Origin: an uncultured Lachnospiraceae bacterium
GTDB taxonomy: Bacteria; Bacillota; Clostridia; Lachnospirales; Lachnospiraceae
Reading direction: 5' to 3'
Assembly (NCBI GenBank): GCA_910579505.1
Contig: CAJTTZ010000009.1
Coordinates: forward strand, 62,001 to 126,000
Length of the DNA stretch: 64,000 nucleotides
Shown: positions 36,328 to 44,488 of the stretch, piece by piece
Layout of the letters: each line of letters begins with the position of its first letter
Numbering within the stretch: the stretch's first letter is position 1
Notes under the pieces: model-generated
Seen by the model: only the letters and a program-made list of their open reading frames with translations
The model's database searches: none
What the model was told of the DNA's origin: nothing
Position numbers and translations under genes: made by a program

Positions 36328-37065
36328 ATGCATCAGTTTTTTGTGGAACCGTATCAAATTCAGGATAAAAAAGTAATTATTACAGGCAGCGACGTCAATC
36401 ACATGAAAAATGTTCTGCGTCTGAAGGCTGGCGAGGAGATTGCGGTCAGGTGCAGCGGGGACGATAAGGAGTACCGCTGTGGCATTGAGGAGTTTGCGCA
36501 GGATCAGGTCATCTGCTCCCTGCGCTTTATCAGGGAAGAGGGTGTGGAACTGCCCTCAAAAGTTTATCTCTTTCAGGGACTCCCCAAGGCAGATAAGATG
36601 GAACTTATTGTGCAGAAAGCCGTGGAGCTGGGCGTGTATGAAGTGATCCCTGTGACGGTGAAACGCTGTGTGGTGAAGCTTGACGGGAAGAAGGTGCCGG
36701 CAAAGGTGAGCCGCTGGCAGGGGATTGCCGAGGCGGCGGCAAAACAGAGCAAAAGAGGGGTTGTTCCTGTGGTGAAAGAACCCATGACCATGAAGGAGGC
36801 GGCAGCCTACGCGCGGGGGATGGATGTAAAGCTGATTCCCTACGAGCTTGCCGGGGATATGGCACACACAAAAGAAATCATTGGGGCAATACGCCCCGGT
36901 GAGAGCGTGGCGGTCTTTATCGGACCAGAGGGCGGCTTTGAGGAGGGCGAGGTGGCGGAGGCGCTCGCGGCGGGCATAGAGCCGATCACCCTGGGAAAAA
37001 GAATCCTGCGCACGGAGACGGCAGGACTCACGGTTCTGTCGTGGCTGATGTACCATTTGGAATAA
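36328..37065 (+). CDS. rsmE: 16S rRNA (uracil-1498-N3)-methyltransferase
   Basis: The 245-residue SPOUT methyltransferase starts MHQFFVEPYQIQDKK, with a PUA-like N-terminal domain containing DVNHMKNVLRLKAGEEI. The trefoil-knot end carries FIGPEGGFEEGEV and LGKRILRTETAGL, the SAM-binding signature of RsmE. It methylates U1498 in helix 44 of 16S rRNA. An in-frame GTG at 36307 is a less likely start. The prmA-(vanZ)-rsmE order keeps the Bacillus arrangement. Confidence 0.95.
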   Translation: MHQFFVEPYQIQDKKVIITGSDVNHMKNVLRLKAGEEIAVRCSGDDKEYRCGIEEFAQDQVICSLRFIREEGVELPSKVYLFQGLPKADKMELIVQKAVELGVYEVIPVTVKRCVVKLDGKKVPAKVSRWQGIAEAAAKQSKRGVVPVVKEPMTMKEAAAYARGMDVKLIPYELAGDMAHTKEIIGAIRPGESVAVFIGPEGGFEEGEVAEALAAGIEPITLGKRILRTETAGLTVLSWLMYHLE

Positions 37066-37153
37066 TACACATATGTTAAATATATACGCGATGGCACTGC
37101 CGGAGATAAAAAACATATATTAGAGATATAGGGTTTAGGAAGGAAAAACGGTA

Positions 37154-38308
37154 ATGGAAGTATATCTGGATAATTCCGCGACGACAGCCTGTTTTGAGGA
37201 AGCCGCGCAGCTGATGCACAGAATTTTGTGCGAGGATTATGGAAATCCTTCCAGCCTGCACCATAAGGGAGTGGAGGCGGAAGCCTACTTAAGATACGCG
37301 AACGAGACATTTTCAAAAATTTTAAAAACGAATGAAAAAGAGATTTTCTTTACATCAGGTGGAACGGAGTCGGATAATATTGCGCTGGTCGGTGCGGCGA
37401 TGGCAAACCACAGAGCGGGCCGTCATCTGATCACCACAAGGATCGAGCATCCGGCGGTACTGCAGCCCATGTCCTATTTGGAGAATCAGGGCTTTGAGGT
37501 AACTTATCTTTCTGTTGACAGACAGGGAAAAATTTGCATGGAGGAGTTGGAGCAGGCGGTCAGGCCGGACACAATTCTTGTCTCCATTATGCATACGAAC
37601 AATGAAATTGGAACAATACAGCCGATTGCAGAGGCGGGGGCGCTCATTAAAAGGAGAAACCCGAAAACGCTTTTTCATGTGGATGCGGTGCAGGGCTTCG
37701 GCAAGGCGCGCATTTATCCCGGCAAAATGCATATTGACATGTTGAGTGTCAGCGGTCATAAGATTCACGGTCCCAAAGGCATCGGTCTGCTTTATATGCG
37801 GGACGGCGCAAAGGTGAGCCCCATCATGTACGGCGGCGGCCAGCAGCGCGGCCTGCGTTCCGGCACAGAAAACCTGCCCGGTATTGCGGGCTTTGCCAAA
37901 GCCGCGGAGCTGGTGTATCAGGATTTGGAGCAGGATGTGGACAGAATGTATGCGCTGCGGGAAATGTTGACTGATAGAGTCAGGGCAATTCCCGACGTGG
38001 TGATCAACGGCTGCCCTGGCAGGGAGGGAGCTCCCCATATCGTGAGTGCTTCTTTCCGGGGCGTCCGCAGCGAGGTGCTTTTGCATGCCTTGGAGGAGCG
38101 CGGAATTTATGTCTCCGCAGGGAGCGCCTGCGCGGCGCATAAACCGCAGCCTTCGGCAACTCTGCGGGCGATAGGCGTTGAGAAGGAATTTTTGGAGTCT
38201 ACGATCCGGTTCAGCCTTTCGGGATTCACGACAGAGGAAGAGATTGTGTACACCTGTCAGAATCTGGAAGAGATTGTGCCGAATCTGCGGCGGTATACGA
38301 GACATTAG
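37154..38308 (+). CDS. Cysteine desulfurase (NifS/IscS family)
   Basis: The 384-residue PLP enzyme releases sulfur from cysteine as an enzyme persulfide. It has YLDNSATTACF, the PLP lysine in SVSGHKIHGPKGIG, RSGTENLPG and the persulfide cysteine in SAGSACAAHKPQPSATLRAIG. The next gene is thiI 38 bases downstream; in Bacillus a dedicated desulfurase (NifZ) next to ThiI supplies sulfur for 4-thiouridine in tRNA, and the same pairing is the likely role here. AGGAAGGA lies upstream of the ATG. Confidence 0.93.
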   Translation: MEVYLDNSATTACFEEAAQLMHRILCEDYGNPSSLHHKGVEAEAYLRYANETFSKILKTNEKEIFFTSGGTESDNIALVGAAMANHRAGRHLITTRIEHPAVLQPMSYLENQGFEVTYLSVDRQGKICMEELEQAVRPDTILVSIMHTNNEIGTIQPIAEAGALIKRRNPKTLFHVDAVQGFGKARIYPGKMHIDMLSVSGHKIHGPKGIGLLYMRDGAKVSPIMYGGGQQRGLRSGTENLPGIAGFAKAAELVYQDLEQDVDRMYALREMLTDRVRAIPDVVINGCPGREGAPHIVSASFRGVRSEVLLHALEERGIYVSAGSACAAHKPQPSATLRAIGVEKEFLESTIRFSLSGFTTEEEIVYTCQNLEEIVPNLRRYTRH

Positions 38309-38346
38309 GGAGAGGGACCGGCAGGTCCCTCTATACGGAGGAAACC

Positions 38347-39528
38347 ATGTACAAGTCATTTCTTATAAAATATGCGGAAATAGGCGTCAAAGGAAAAAAC
38401 CGCTACCTGTTTGAAGAGGCCTTGGTGAAACAGATCAAGTATGCGTTGAAAAAGGCGGAGGGCGAGTTTGTGGTGCGCAGGACGGATGGGCGTATCTATG
38501 TGGACGCGCAGTCTGATTTTGACTTTGATGAAGTGACGGAGAGCTTAAAAAAGGTGTTTGGCATCTCAGGCATCTGCCCCGTTGTCCATGTAGAGGACGA
38601 AGGGTTTGAAAAACTGGGACAGGATGTGGTGCGCTATATCGGTGACGTGTACCCGGAGCGGAACAAAAGTTTTAAGGTTGCGGCAAGGCGTGCGCGCAAG
38701 AATTACCCGCTTAATTCCATGCAGATCAACGAGGAGCTTGGCGGTGTGATTCTGGATGCTTACCCGGAAATGCACGTGGATGTGCACAACCCGGACATCC
38801 TTTTGCATGTGGAAATACGGGACAAGATATATCTCTACTCTGAGATCATACCCGGCCCCGGTGGTATGCCCGTGGGGACGGGCGGCAAGGCGATGCTTCT
38901 TTTATCCGGCGGTATTGACTCCCCGGTGGCGGGCTGGATGATCGCCAAGCGCGGGGTGAAGATCGACGCCGTGTATTTCCACGCGCCGCCGTACACAAGC
39001 GAGCGGGCGAAACAGAAAGTGGTGGATCTGGCGAAAAAGGTGGCGGCTTATGCGGGACCTGTCTGGCTGCATGTGATAAATTTCACGGATATTCAGCTTT
39101 ATATATATGACAAGTGCCCCCACGATGAGCTGACTATTATCATGCGCCGTTACATGATGCGCATTGCGGAGCACATTGCGAAGGAGACGGATTGTCTGGG
39201 GCTGATTACGGGTGAGAGTATCGGGCAGGTGGCGTCGCAGACCATGGCGAGCCTGGCCGCAACGAACGAGGTGTGTACCATACCTGTCTACAGGCCCCTG
39301 ATCGGCTTTGACAAGATGGAGATTGTGGATATTGCGGAAAGAATCGACAGTTATGAGACGTCCATTCTGCCTTATGAGGACTGCTGCACCATTTTTGTGG
39401 CGAAGCATCCTGTGACTAAGCCGAATCTGAATATCATCAAACGGCATGAGCAGAATCTGCAGGAGGGAATTGAGGAGCTGGTGGAGAAGGCGCTGGCGAC
39501 GGACGAGGTGATTGTTGTGCAGACGTGA
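38347..39528 (+). CDS. thiI: tRNA 4-thiouridine synthase ThiI
   Basis: The 393-residue protein has an N-terminal ferredoxin-like/THUMP tRNA-binding region (to about 165) and a PP-loop adenylation domain with LLLSGGIDSPVAGWM and YFHAPPYTSERAKQKV. It adenylates U8 of tRNA for sulfur transfer. It lacks the C-terminal rhodanese domain of the E. coli protein, as is usual in Firmicutes, so the persulfide probably comes directly from the upstream desulfurase. GGAGGAAACC precedes the ATG. Confidence 0.95.
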   Translation: MYKSFLIKYAEIGVKGKNRYLFEEALVKQIKYALKKAEGEFVVRRTDGRIYVDAQSDFDFDEVTESLKKVFGISGICPVVHVEDEGFEKLGQDVVRYIGDVYPERNKSFKVAARRARKNYPLNSMQINEELGGVILDAYPEMHVDVHNPDILLHVEIRDKIYLYSEIIPGPGGMPVGTGGKAMLLLSGGIDSPVAGWMIAKRGVKIDAVYFHAPPYTSERAKQKVVDLAKKVAAYAGPVWLHVINFTDIQLYIYDKCPHDELTIIMRRYMMRIAEHIAKETDCLGLITGESIGQVASQTMASLAATNEVCTIPVYRPLIGFDKMEIVDIAERIDSYETSILPYEDCCTIFVAKHPVTKPNLNIIKRHEQNLQEGIEELVEKALATDEVIVVQT

Positions 39529-39550
39529 TGACATGTTTATGAGGAACGGT

Positions 39551-39600
39551 GGGAGACAATTTCTACGTCGCTTTAAGGGCTCCTTAAGAAATTGTCTCCC
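39551..39600. repeat. Perfect 14-bp inverted repeat downstream of thiI
   Basis: GGGAGACAATTTCT (39551-39564) and its exact complement (39587-39600) enclose 22 bases that contain a second small palindrome (TTAAGG-GCT-CCTTAA). No T-run follows. It could be a rho-independent-like barrier, an mRNA 3' stabiliser, or a dispersed palindromic repeat. Confidence 0.6.
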
Positions 39601-39647
39601 GCCGTTGTGCGAAAGTTATGAAAATGTCTGCACAGGATGTGTATATG

Positions 39648-39675
39648 AAAAACAGCCCGGGAATTTCCCGAGCTG
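39648..39675 (-). terminator. Terminator of the HPr-like gene
   Basis: On the minus strand a stem AGCTCGGGA pairs with TCCCGGGCT (one wobble pair), followed by a run of five T. It lies about 33 bases after the HPr-like stop codon. Confidence 0.75.
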
Positions 39676-39707
39676 CTCTTTACTCTTTGATGTAGCCGAA
39701 GCCGCGA

Positions 39708-39938
39708 TTACATGATGTAGGGCTTCAGTGCTGCCATAACCTCATCCGTGCCGTCTTCTGCGTGGATGTTCAGGTCAATGGGCTTGGACAGATCCAGGCT
39801 GAAGATGCCCATGATGGATTTCGCATCGATAACGTATCTGCCGGATACCAAGTCAAAATCATAATCAAACTTTGTGATATCGTTCACGAAAGATTTAACC
39901 TTATCGATAGAATTTAAAGAAATCTGTACTGTTTTCAT
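39708..39938 (-). CDS. HPr-like protein without the active-site histidine
   Basis: The 76-residue protein is shorter than HPr (about 87). The second half, SGRYVIDAKSIMGIFSLDLSKPIDL, clearly matches the HPr segment around the regulatory serine (Ser41 here, equivalent to Ser46). The first half, LNSIDKVKSFVNDI, has no counterpart of the His15 loop and contains no histidine, so it cannot accept phosphate from enzyme I. It may act like Crh, through serine phosphorylation and CcpA, or have another role. AAAGGAGGT precedes the ATG. It is a monocistronic gene in opposite orientation to its neighbours. Confidence 0.85.
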   Translation of the reverse strand: MKTVQISLNSIDKVKSFVNDITKFDYDFDLVSGRYVIDAKSIMGIFSLDLSKPIDLNIHAEDGTDEVMAALKPYIM

Positions 39939-39976
39939 TGCGGAATTACCTCCTTTAATTTTTATACCTTCTGGGT

Positions 39977-40008
39977 ATTATACTAAATGTTGGAAGAGCA
40001 AAAGTCAA
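39977..40008 (-). promoter_or_regulatory. Promoter of the HPr-like gene
   Basis: On the minus strand TTGACT (40003-40008) is followed by overlapping -10 candidates TAGTAT (17-base spacer) and TATAAT (39977-39982, 20-base spacer). The leader before the ATG is about 35 bases. Confidence 0.6.
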
Positions 40009-40041
40009 TGATAAAACAATACAAAAAATGCGGGGATTACT

Positions 40042-41385
40042 ATGAAAAGTGTAGCATTACATAATCTGGGCTGTAAGGTAAATGCCTACGAAATGGACTT
40101 TATGCAACAAATGTTACAAGAAAAGGGATATAAAATTGTATCATTTGATGAAGCGGCTGACATTTATATCGTGAACACCTGTACGGTTACAAATATCGCG
40201 GACAGAAAGAGCAGGCAGATGCTCCATCGGGCAAAAAGGAAGAATCCGAACGCCGTGGTGGTGGCGGTGGGCTGCTATGTGCAGACCGGGCAGGAGGCGC
40301 TTCTTGAGGACGGCGCAGTGGATCTCGCAGTCGGAAATAACCGAAAGAAAGATCTGGTGGAGATTTTGGAGGCATATCTGGCGCGGCGGGGTGACTCAGC
40401 TGAAATACCGGGAGAGGAGGCGGAGCAGTCTGAGCCCGTGATTGATACAATCGACATTGCCCATGCGCCTTACGAGGAGATGACCCTTAGGAAGACGGCG
40501 GAACACACCCGCGCTTACATTAAGATTCAGGACGGGTGCAACCAGTTCTGTTCCTATTGTATTATTCCTTACGCCAGGGGGCGGGTCAGAAGCCGCATGG
40601 AAGAGGATATTTTGCAGGAGGCCCGGGGCATGGCAGAGGCGGGTTACAGGGAAGTCGTGCTGACAGGCATTCATATCAGCTCCTACGGGATTGACCGGGG
40701 CGGCAGCGAGCTCGTCCGCCTGCTGGAACAGCTTTCTGAAATTGAGGGGGTCGAGAGAATCCGTCTTGGTTCTCTGGAGCCGGGGATTGTGACGGAGGAA
40801 TTTGCGTCCCGCATCGGCGCCCTGCCGAAAGTCTGTCCCCACTTTCACCTTTCCCTGCAAAGCGGCAGCGATACCGTGCTTCGCAGGATGAACAGGCGCT
40901 ATGATACCACAGGGTACTTGTCGGCGGTGGAGACACTGCGGAAATACTATGTGGACCCGGCAATTACTACGGACGTGATCGTGGGCTTTCCCGGGGAAAC
41001 GGAGGAGGAATTTGCGCAGACAGAGGATTTCCTGCGGCGCGTGGGCTTTTACGAGATGCATATTTTCAAGTATTCCAGACGACAGGGAACCCGCGCGGCG
41101 GCTATGGAAGGGCAGCTTACGGAGGCGGAAAAAGCGGTGAGGAGCGACCGGCTGATAAGTCTGGAACGGGAGATGTCCCGCGCATACCGGGAGACATTCC
41201 TGGGAAAAACAGAGGCAGTTCTTTTTGAGGAGCTTATAGAAAAAGACAGTGTGGCATATTGGGTCGGCCATACCACCCGTTATTTAAAGGTGGCGAGGAA
41301 GGCCGAACGGGGGGAGAATTTGCAAAACCGTATTGTCCCAGGCAGGCTGGCCACCTTTTTGGAGGAGGATGTTCTGTTGAGCTGA
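40042..41385 (+). CDS. mtaB: tRNA (N6-threonylcarbamoyladenosine-37-C2) methylthiotransferase MtaB
   Basis: The 447-residue radical SAM enzyme adds a methylthio group to t6A37 of tRNAs that read ANN codons. The N-terminal UPF0004 domain supplies three cysteines (HNLGCKVN, NTCTVT, VGCYVQ) for an auxiliary cluster. The radical SAM cluster motif is GCNQFCSYCIIPYARG, and a C-terminal TRAM domain follows. LGCKVNAYEM and the position after rsmE (as Bacillus yqeV) point to MtaB rather than MiaB. About 65 residues of acidic linker (around 120-150) are variable. Confidence 0.93.
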   Translation: MKSVALHNLGCKVNAYEMDFMQQMLQEKGYKIVSFDEAADIYIVNTCTVTNIADRKSRQMLHRAKRKNPNAVVVAVGCYVQTGQEALLEDGAVDLAVGNNRKKDLVEILEAYLARRGDSAEIPGEEAEQSEPVIDTIDIAHAPYEEMTLRKTAEHTRAYIKIQDGCNQFCSYCIIPYARGRVRSRMEEDILQEARGMAEAGYREVVLTGIHISSYGIDRGGSELVRLLEQLSEIEGVERIRLGSLEPGIVTEEFASRIGALPKVCPHFHLSLQSGSDTVLRRMNRRYDTTGYLSAVETLRKYYVDPAITTDVIVGFPGETEEEFAQTEDFLRRVGFYEMHIFKYSRRQGTRAAAMEGQLTEAEKAVRSDRLISLEREMSRAYRETFLGKTEAVLFEELIEKDSVAYWVGHTTRYLKVARKAERGENLQNRIVPGRLATFLEEDVLLS

Positions 41386-41397
41386 AATTAATAGCCG

Positions 41398-41426
41398 TTG
41401 CTGTGACATCCTCTTTGTGGTAAAAT
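41398..41426 (+). promoter_or_regulatory. Promoter upstream of ireB
   Basis: TTGCTG (41398-41403) and TAAAAT (41421-41426) are 17 bases apart, with TGG directly before the -10 (extended -10). The predicted start near 41433 leaves a leader of about 310 bases before ireB. Confidence 0.7.
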
Positions 41427-41471
41427 ATACCGTAAGAGTGTGAAGGGGAGAGAACAGATACGGTGGACACA

Positions 41472-41702
41472 ATGCAGGACATTTATCTGCGGGATCCTGA
41501 TCCTGCGTCCGCGCCTTCTCATCTTCATGCGGATATTTTGGAGGAACAGGGGTCTACATACCTGTGAAGGGCGCAAAAGCGAAAGAGTAGCGGATGTTAT
41601 TTTATGGAAAGCATCCATGTCCCGGGAGACATGCACTCTCTGGAGATGCAGGGCTTCTTCTCTGGGAGCAGGGGCAGAGCGGTTGATTTTTTCGGTAAAT
41701 GA
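41472..41702 (+). pseudogene. UGA-interrupted small reading frame in the ireB leader
   Basis: From an ATG at 41472 (or GTG 41463, after GGGGAG) one frame runs MQDIYLRDPDPASAP to a TGA at 41565-41567, then continues in the same frame for 44 codons to a TGA at 41700-41702. The second part includes MESIHVPGDMHSLEMQGFF. Apart from the inner UGA the frame is open for 76 codons, and composition in both halves looks coding. It could be a recent pseudogene, two small peptides (the second from ATG 41604), or chance in a structured leader. I do not recognise the product. Confidence 0.35.
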
Positions 41703-41711
41703 TGGTAATAC

Positions 41712-41717
41712 TATAAT
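41712..41717 (+). promoter_or_regulatory. Possible second -10 element close to ireB
   Basis: TATAAT lies 25 bases before the ireB ATG without a good -35 (17 bases upstream reads TTTTCG). If used, it would give ireB a short leader independent of the long one. Confidence 0.3.
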
Positions 41718-41741
41718 AACAATAGATAAGGGCGTGAGAAT

Positions 41742-42017
41742 ATGCGGGATCAGGATTTGGAAAACACACAATTTTTTACTGTGGAGACGGAGCCGGAAAC
41801 AGGCGTGAAGCTTGTACTGTCCACGGTATATGAAGCGTTAACGGAGAAGGGTTACAACCCGGTTAATCAGATCGTCGGTTACATCATGTCCGGGGATCCT
41901 ACTTACATTACCAGCCATAAGAGCGCGCGGAGTCTTATTATGAAGGTGGAGCGGGACGAGCTTGTGGAGGAGATGCTTGTGGAGTATATCAAAAACTCCA
42001 TAGAAAAGTCCGTGTAA
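41742..42017 (+). CDS. ireB: IreB family regulatory phosphoprotein
   Basis: The 91-residue protein (formerly DUF965) contains TQFFTVETEPE, VYEALTEKGYNPVNQIVGYIMSGDPTYITSHKSAR and IMKVERDELVEEML, nearly the family consensus. In Enterococcus IreB is phosphorylated on threonine by the PASTA kinase IreK and restrains cephalosporin resistance. Here it heads the conserved unit ireB-ruvX-DUF1292 (Bacillus yrzL-yrrK-yrzB). AAGGGCGTGAG lies upstream of the ATG. In Bacillus alaS precedes this gene; it is absent here and the space is taken by the long leader. Confidence 0.95.
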   Translation: MRDQDLENTQFFTVETEPETGVKLVLSTVYEALTEKGYNPVNQIVGYIMSGDPTYITSHKSARSLIMKVERDELVEEMLVEYIKNSIEKSV

Positions 42018-42034
42018 TGGCAGAGGGAAAACAA

Positions 42035-42463
42035 ATGAGAATTATGGGGCTGGACTTCGGTTCCAAAACGGTGGGGGTGGCCATCAGCGACCCCTTACTT
42101 ATTACGGCGCAGGGGATCGAAATCATCAGACGCAAGGAAGAGAACAAACTGAGACAAACGCTTGCGCGCATAGAGGCGCTGATCGAGGAGTACGGGGTGG
42201 ACATGATCGTGCTGGGTCTGCCGAAGAATATGAACGACACACTGGGGGAGCGGGCACAGCTTTCGCTTGAATTTAAGGAAAAGCTGGAACGGCGCACCGG
42301 GCTTCCGGTCGTGATGTGGGATGAGAGACTGACGACGGTGGCGGCGGACAGGGCGATGAAGGAAGCAGGAATCCGCAGGGAAAACCGTAAGGACTATGTA
42401 GATAAAATTGCGGCGTGTCTGATACTGCAGGGATATCTCGATCAACGCGAAAAAAACCTGTAA
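42035..42463 (+). CDS. ruvX: Putative Holliday junction resolvase RuvX (YqgF)
   Basis: The 142-residue RNase H-fold protein starts MRIMGLDFGSKTVGVAISD, with the first catalytic aspartate, and contains IVLGLPKNMNDTLGERAQ, VMWDERLTTVAA and the final acidic DYVDKIAAC. The family acts on branched nucleic acids or in pre-16S rRNA 5' end maturation. AGAGGG at 42022-42027 supports this ATG; another in-frame ATG at 42017 overlaps the ireB stop codon and could be used through coupling. Confidence 0.93.
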   Translation: MRIMGLDFGSKTVGVAISDPLLITAQGIEIIRRKEENKLRQTLARIEALIEEYGVDMIVLGLPKNMNDTLGERAQLSLEFKEKLERRTGLPVVMWDERLTTVAADRAMKEAGIRRENRKDYVDKIAACLILQGYLDQREKNL

Positions 42464-42477
42464 AGTTTGGAGGATAT

Positions 42478-42732
42478 ATGGAAAAAATTACATTTACGCC
42501 GGAGGAGGGCGGCGCTGTCGAGTTTTATATTCTGGAACAGACGATGATCGGCGGTACAAATTACCTTCTGGTGACGGATTCTGAAGGTGAGGATGGCGAA
42601 GCGCTCATTTTGTGCGATGTTTCCGCGCCGGAAGACCCGGAGGCGGTGTACGAGATCGTGGAAGACGATGAAACATTAAACGCAGTGGCGGCTGTGTTTG
42701 AAAAGATAATGGACGACATTGATATTATTTAG
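42478..42732 (+). CDS. DUF1292 family protein (YrzB-like)
   Basis: The small, very acidic 84-residue protein has KITFTPEEGGAVEFYILEQTMIGGTNYLLVTDSE followed by EALILCDVSAP and EIVEDDETLNAVAAVFEKI, the DUF1292 pattern. Function is unknown, but the gene is almost always third in the ireB-ruvX cluster of Firmicutes. GGAGG lies 6 bases upstream of the ATG. RNase J follows 21 bases later. Confidence 0.92.
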   Translation: MEKITFTPEEGGAVEFYILEQTMIGGTNYLLVTDSEGEDGEALILCDVSAPEDPEAVYEIVEDDETLNAVAAVFEKIMDDIDII

Positions 42733-42753
42733 TAGAAAACGGAGGTAAATTTT

Positions 42754-44436
42754 TTGAATTTTAAGAAAATTGAACAAGGAAAGTCAGCAAGTAAGCTGAA
42801 GGCTATCCCACTGGGCGGGCTTGAGCAGATTGGGCTCAATATTACTGCCTTTGAATATGAGGATAGCATTGTTGTAGTTGACTGTGGGCTGTCATTCCCG
42901 GAGGACGAGATGCTGGGAATTGATCTGGTGATACCGGATATCACCTATCTGAAAGAGAACGCAGAGAAAGTAAAGGGGTTTGTGATCACCCACGGACATG
43001 AGGATCACATTGGGGCGCTGCCCTATATATTAAAGGAATTGAACATACCGATTTACGCGACGAAACTGACCATGGGCATCATAGAGAATAAGCTGGAGGA
43101 GCATGGGCTGATGAAGACCACCAAGAGGAAGGTGGTTAAATTCGGACAGTCCATTAATCTGGGACAGTTTCGAATTGAGTTTATTAAGACGAACCACAGC
43201 ATTGTGGATGCGGCTGCACTGGCGATTTATTCTCCGGCCGGCGTGGTGGTGCACACGGGAGACTTCAAGGTGGATTATACGCCTGTGTTTGGCGACGCCA
43301 TTGATTTACAGAGATTTGCCGAGATCGGAAAAAAGGGCGTACTTGCGCTTATGTGCGACTCTACCAACGCGGAGAGGCCGGGTTTCACGCCATCTGAGAA
43401 GACGGTGGGAAAGACGCTGGATTCTCTTTTCCTGGAGCATAAGGATACCCGCATTCTGATCGCTACTTTTGCTTCCAATGTGGACAGGGTGCGTCAGATC
43501 ATAAATACAGCGGAAAAATTCGACAGGAAAGTTGTGGTGGAAGGCCGCAGCATGGTGAATATTATTGATACGGCTTCCAAGCTGGGCTATCTGCAGATTG
43601 CGGACAGGACGCTGATCGAGGTGGAGGAACTGAAAAATTATCCGCCGGAGAAGACGGTTATCATTACGACGGGAAGTCAGGGCGAAAGCATGGCGGCATT
43701 AAGCCGCATGGCAAGCAACAACCATAAAAAGATATCCATCATGCCGGGAGATACCGTTATTTTCTCAGCGCATCCGATACCGGGCAATGAAAAGGCAGTC
43801 ACGAACGTGATCAATGAGCTGCAGATGAAGGGCGCGGATGTGATTTTTCAGGATGTGCATGTGTCCGGGCATGCCTGTCAGGAAGAGATTAAGCTGATTT
43901 ACTCACTGGTAAAACCCAAATATGCGATTCCCGTCCACGGAGAGTATAAACACCGCAAGGCACAGGCAAAGATTGCGGCGCAGCTCGGGATTCCAAAGGA
44001 AAATATTTTTATGCTGCAGTCCGGGGACGTGCTGGAAATGGATGACGAGAGGGCGGTTATTAATGAAAAGGTGCCCGTAGGGGCGATTCTGGTGGACGGT
44101 CTCGGTGTGGGCGACGTGGGAAATGTGGTGCTGCGCGACAGACAGCATCTGGCGGAAGACGGCATTATGATTGTGGTAATGGCTCTCGAATCCCACAGCG
44201 ACCAGCTTATTTCCGGCCCGGATATCGTGTCGAGGGGGTTTGTGTATGTGAGAGAGTCCGACGAGCTTCTTGATGAAGCGAGGCTTCTCGTGGAGGAGGC
44301 TGTGCAGGACTGCCTCGACAGAGGCAAGACCGACTGGGGCAAGCTTAAGAGTACTGTCAAGGATGTGTTGAGCGACTTTGTCTGGAAGAAGACAAAGAGA
44401 AGACCGATGATACTGCCCATTATTATGGAAGTTTAG
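42754..44436 (+). CDS. rnj: Ribonuclease J
   Basis: The 560-residue metallo-beta-lactamase/beta-CASP nuclease cuts RNA internally and degrades it from the 5' end. The zinc site VITHGHEDHIGALPYI, VHTGDFKVDYTP, DSTNAERPGFT, ASNVDRVRQI and VSGHACQEEIKLI (beta-CASP motifs) and the C-terminal domain are all present. It begins at a TTG, supported by GGAGGT 7 bases upstream and by the fit of the N-terminus; there is no nearby ATG. It is probably co-transcribed with the ireB group. Confidence 0.96.
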   Translation: MNFKKIEQGKSASKLKAIPLGGLEQIGLNITAFEYEDSIVVVDCGLSFPEDEMLGIDLVIPDITYLKENAEKVKGFVITHGHEDHIGALPYILKELNIPIYATKLTMGIIENKLEEHGLMKTTKRKVVKFGQSINLGQFRIEFIKTNHSIVDAAALAIYSPAGVVVHTGDFKVDYTPVFGDAIDLQRFAEIGKKGVLALMCDSTNAERPGFTPSEKTVGKTLDSLFLEHKDTRILIATFASNVDRVRQIINTAEKFDRKVVVEGRSMVNIIDTASKLGYLQIADRTLIEVEELKNYPPEKTVIITTGSQGESMAALSRMASNNHKKISIMPGDTVIFSAHPIPGNEKAVTNVINELQMKGADVIFQDVHVSGHACQEEIKLIYSLVKPKYAIPVHGEYKHRKAQAKIAAQLGIPKENIFMLQSGDVLEMDDERAVINEKVPVGAILVDGLGVGDVGNVVLRDRQHLAEDGIMIVVMALESHSDQLISGPDIVSRGFVYVRESDELLDEARLLVEEAVQDCLDRGKTDWGKLKSTVKDVLSDFVWKKTKRRPMILPIIMEV

Positions 44437-44488
44437 TGATTTTGCGAATGGCGCGCGTCAGGCTATGTGCTGAAAAGGAGAACACATT

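Noticed and set aside
40042..41385. Assignment of the methylthiotransferase as MiaB
   Set aside because: The LGCKVNAYEM start and the rsmE-proximal position fit MtaB; MiaB starts with a different pattern and usually neighbours mutS.
41565..41600. Selenocysteine insertion at the inner UGA of the ireB leader frame
   Set aside because: Only a 3-bp stem (CGC-AAAA-GCG) follows the UGA; it does not resemble a bacterial SECIS element, and no seleno-enzyme context is visible.
41427..41741. A T-box or other known riboswitch before ireB
   Set aside because: No T-box sequence (TGGNACCGCG) or specifier arm is recognisable, and no terminator hairpin with a T-run lies before ireB.
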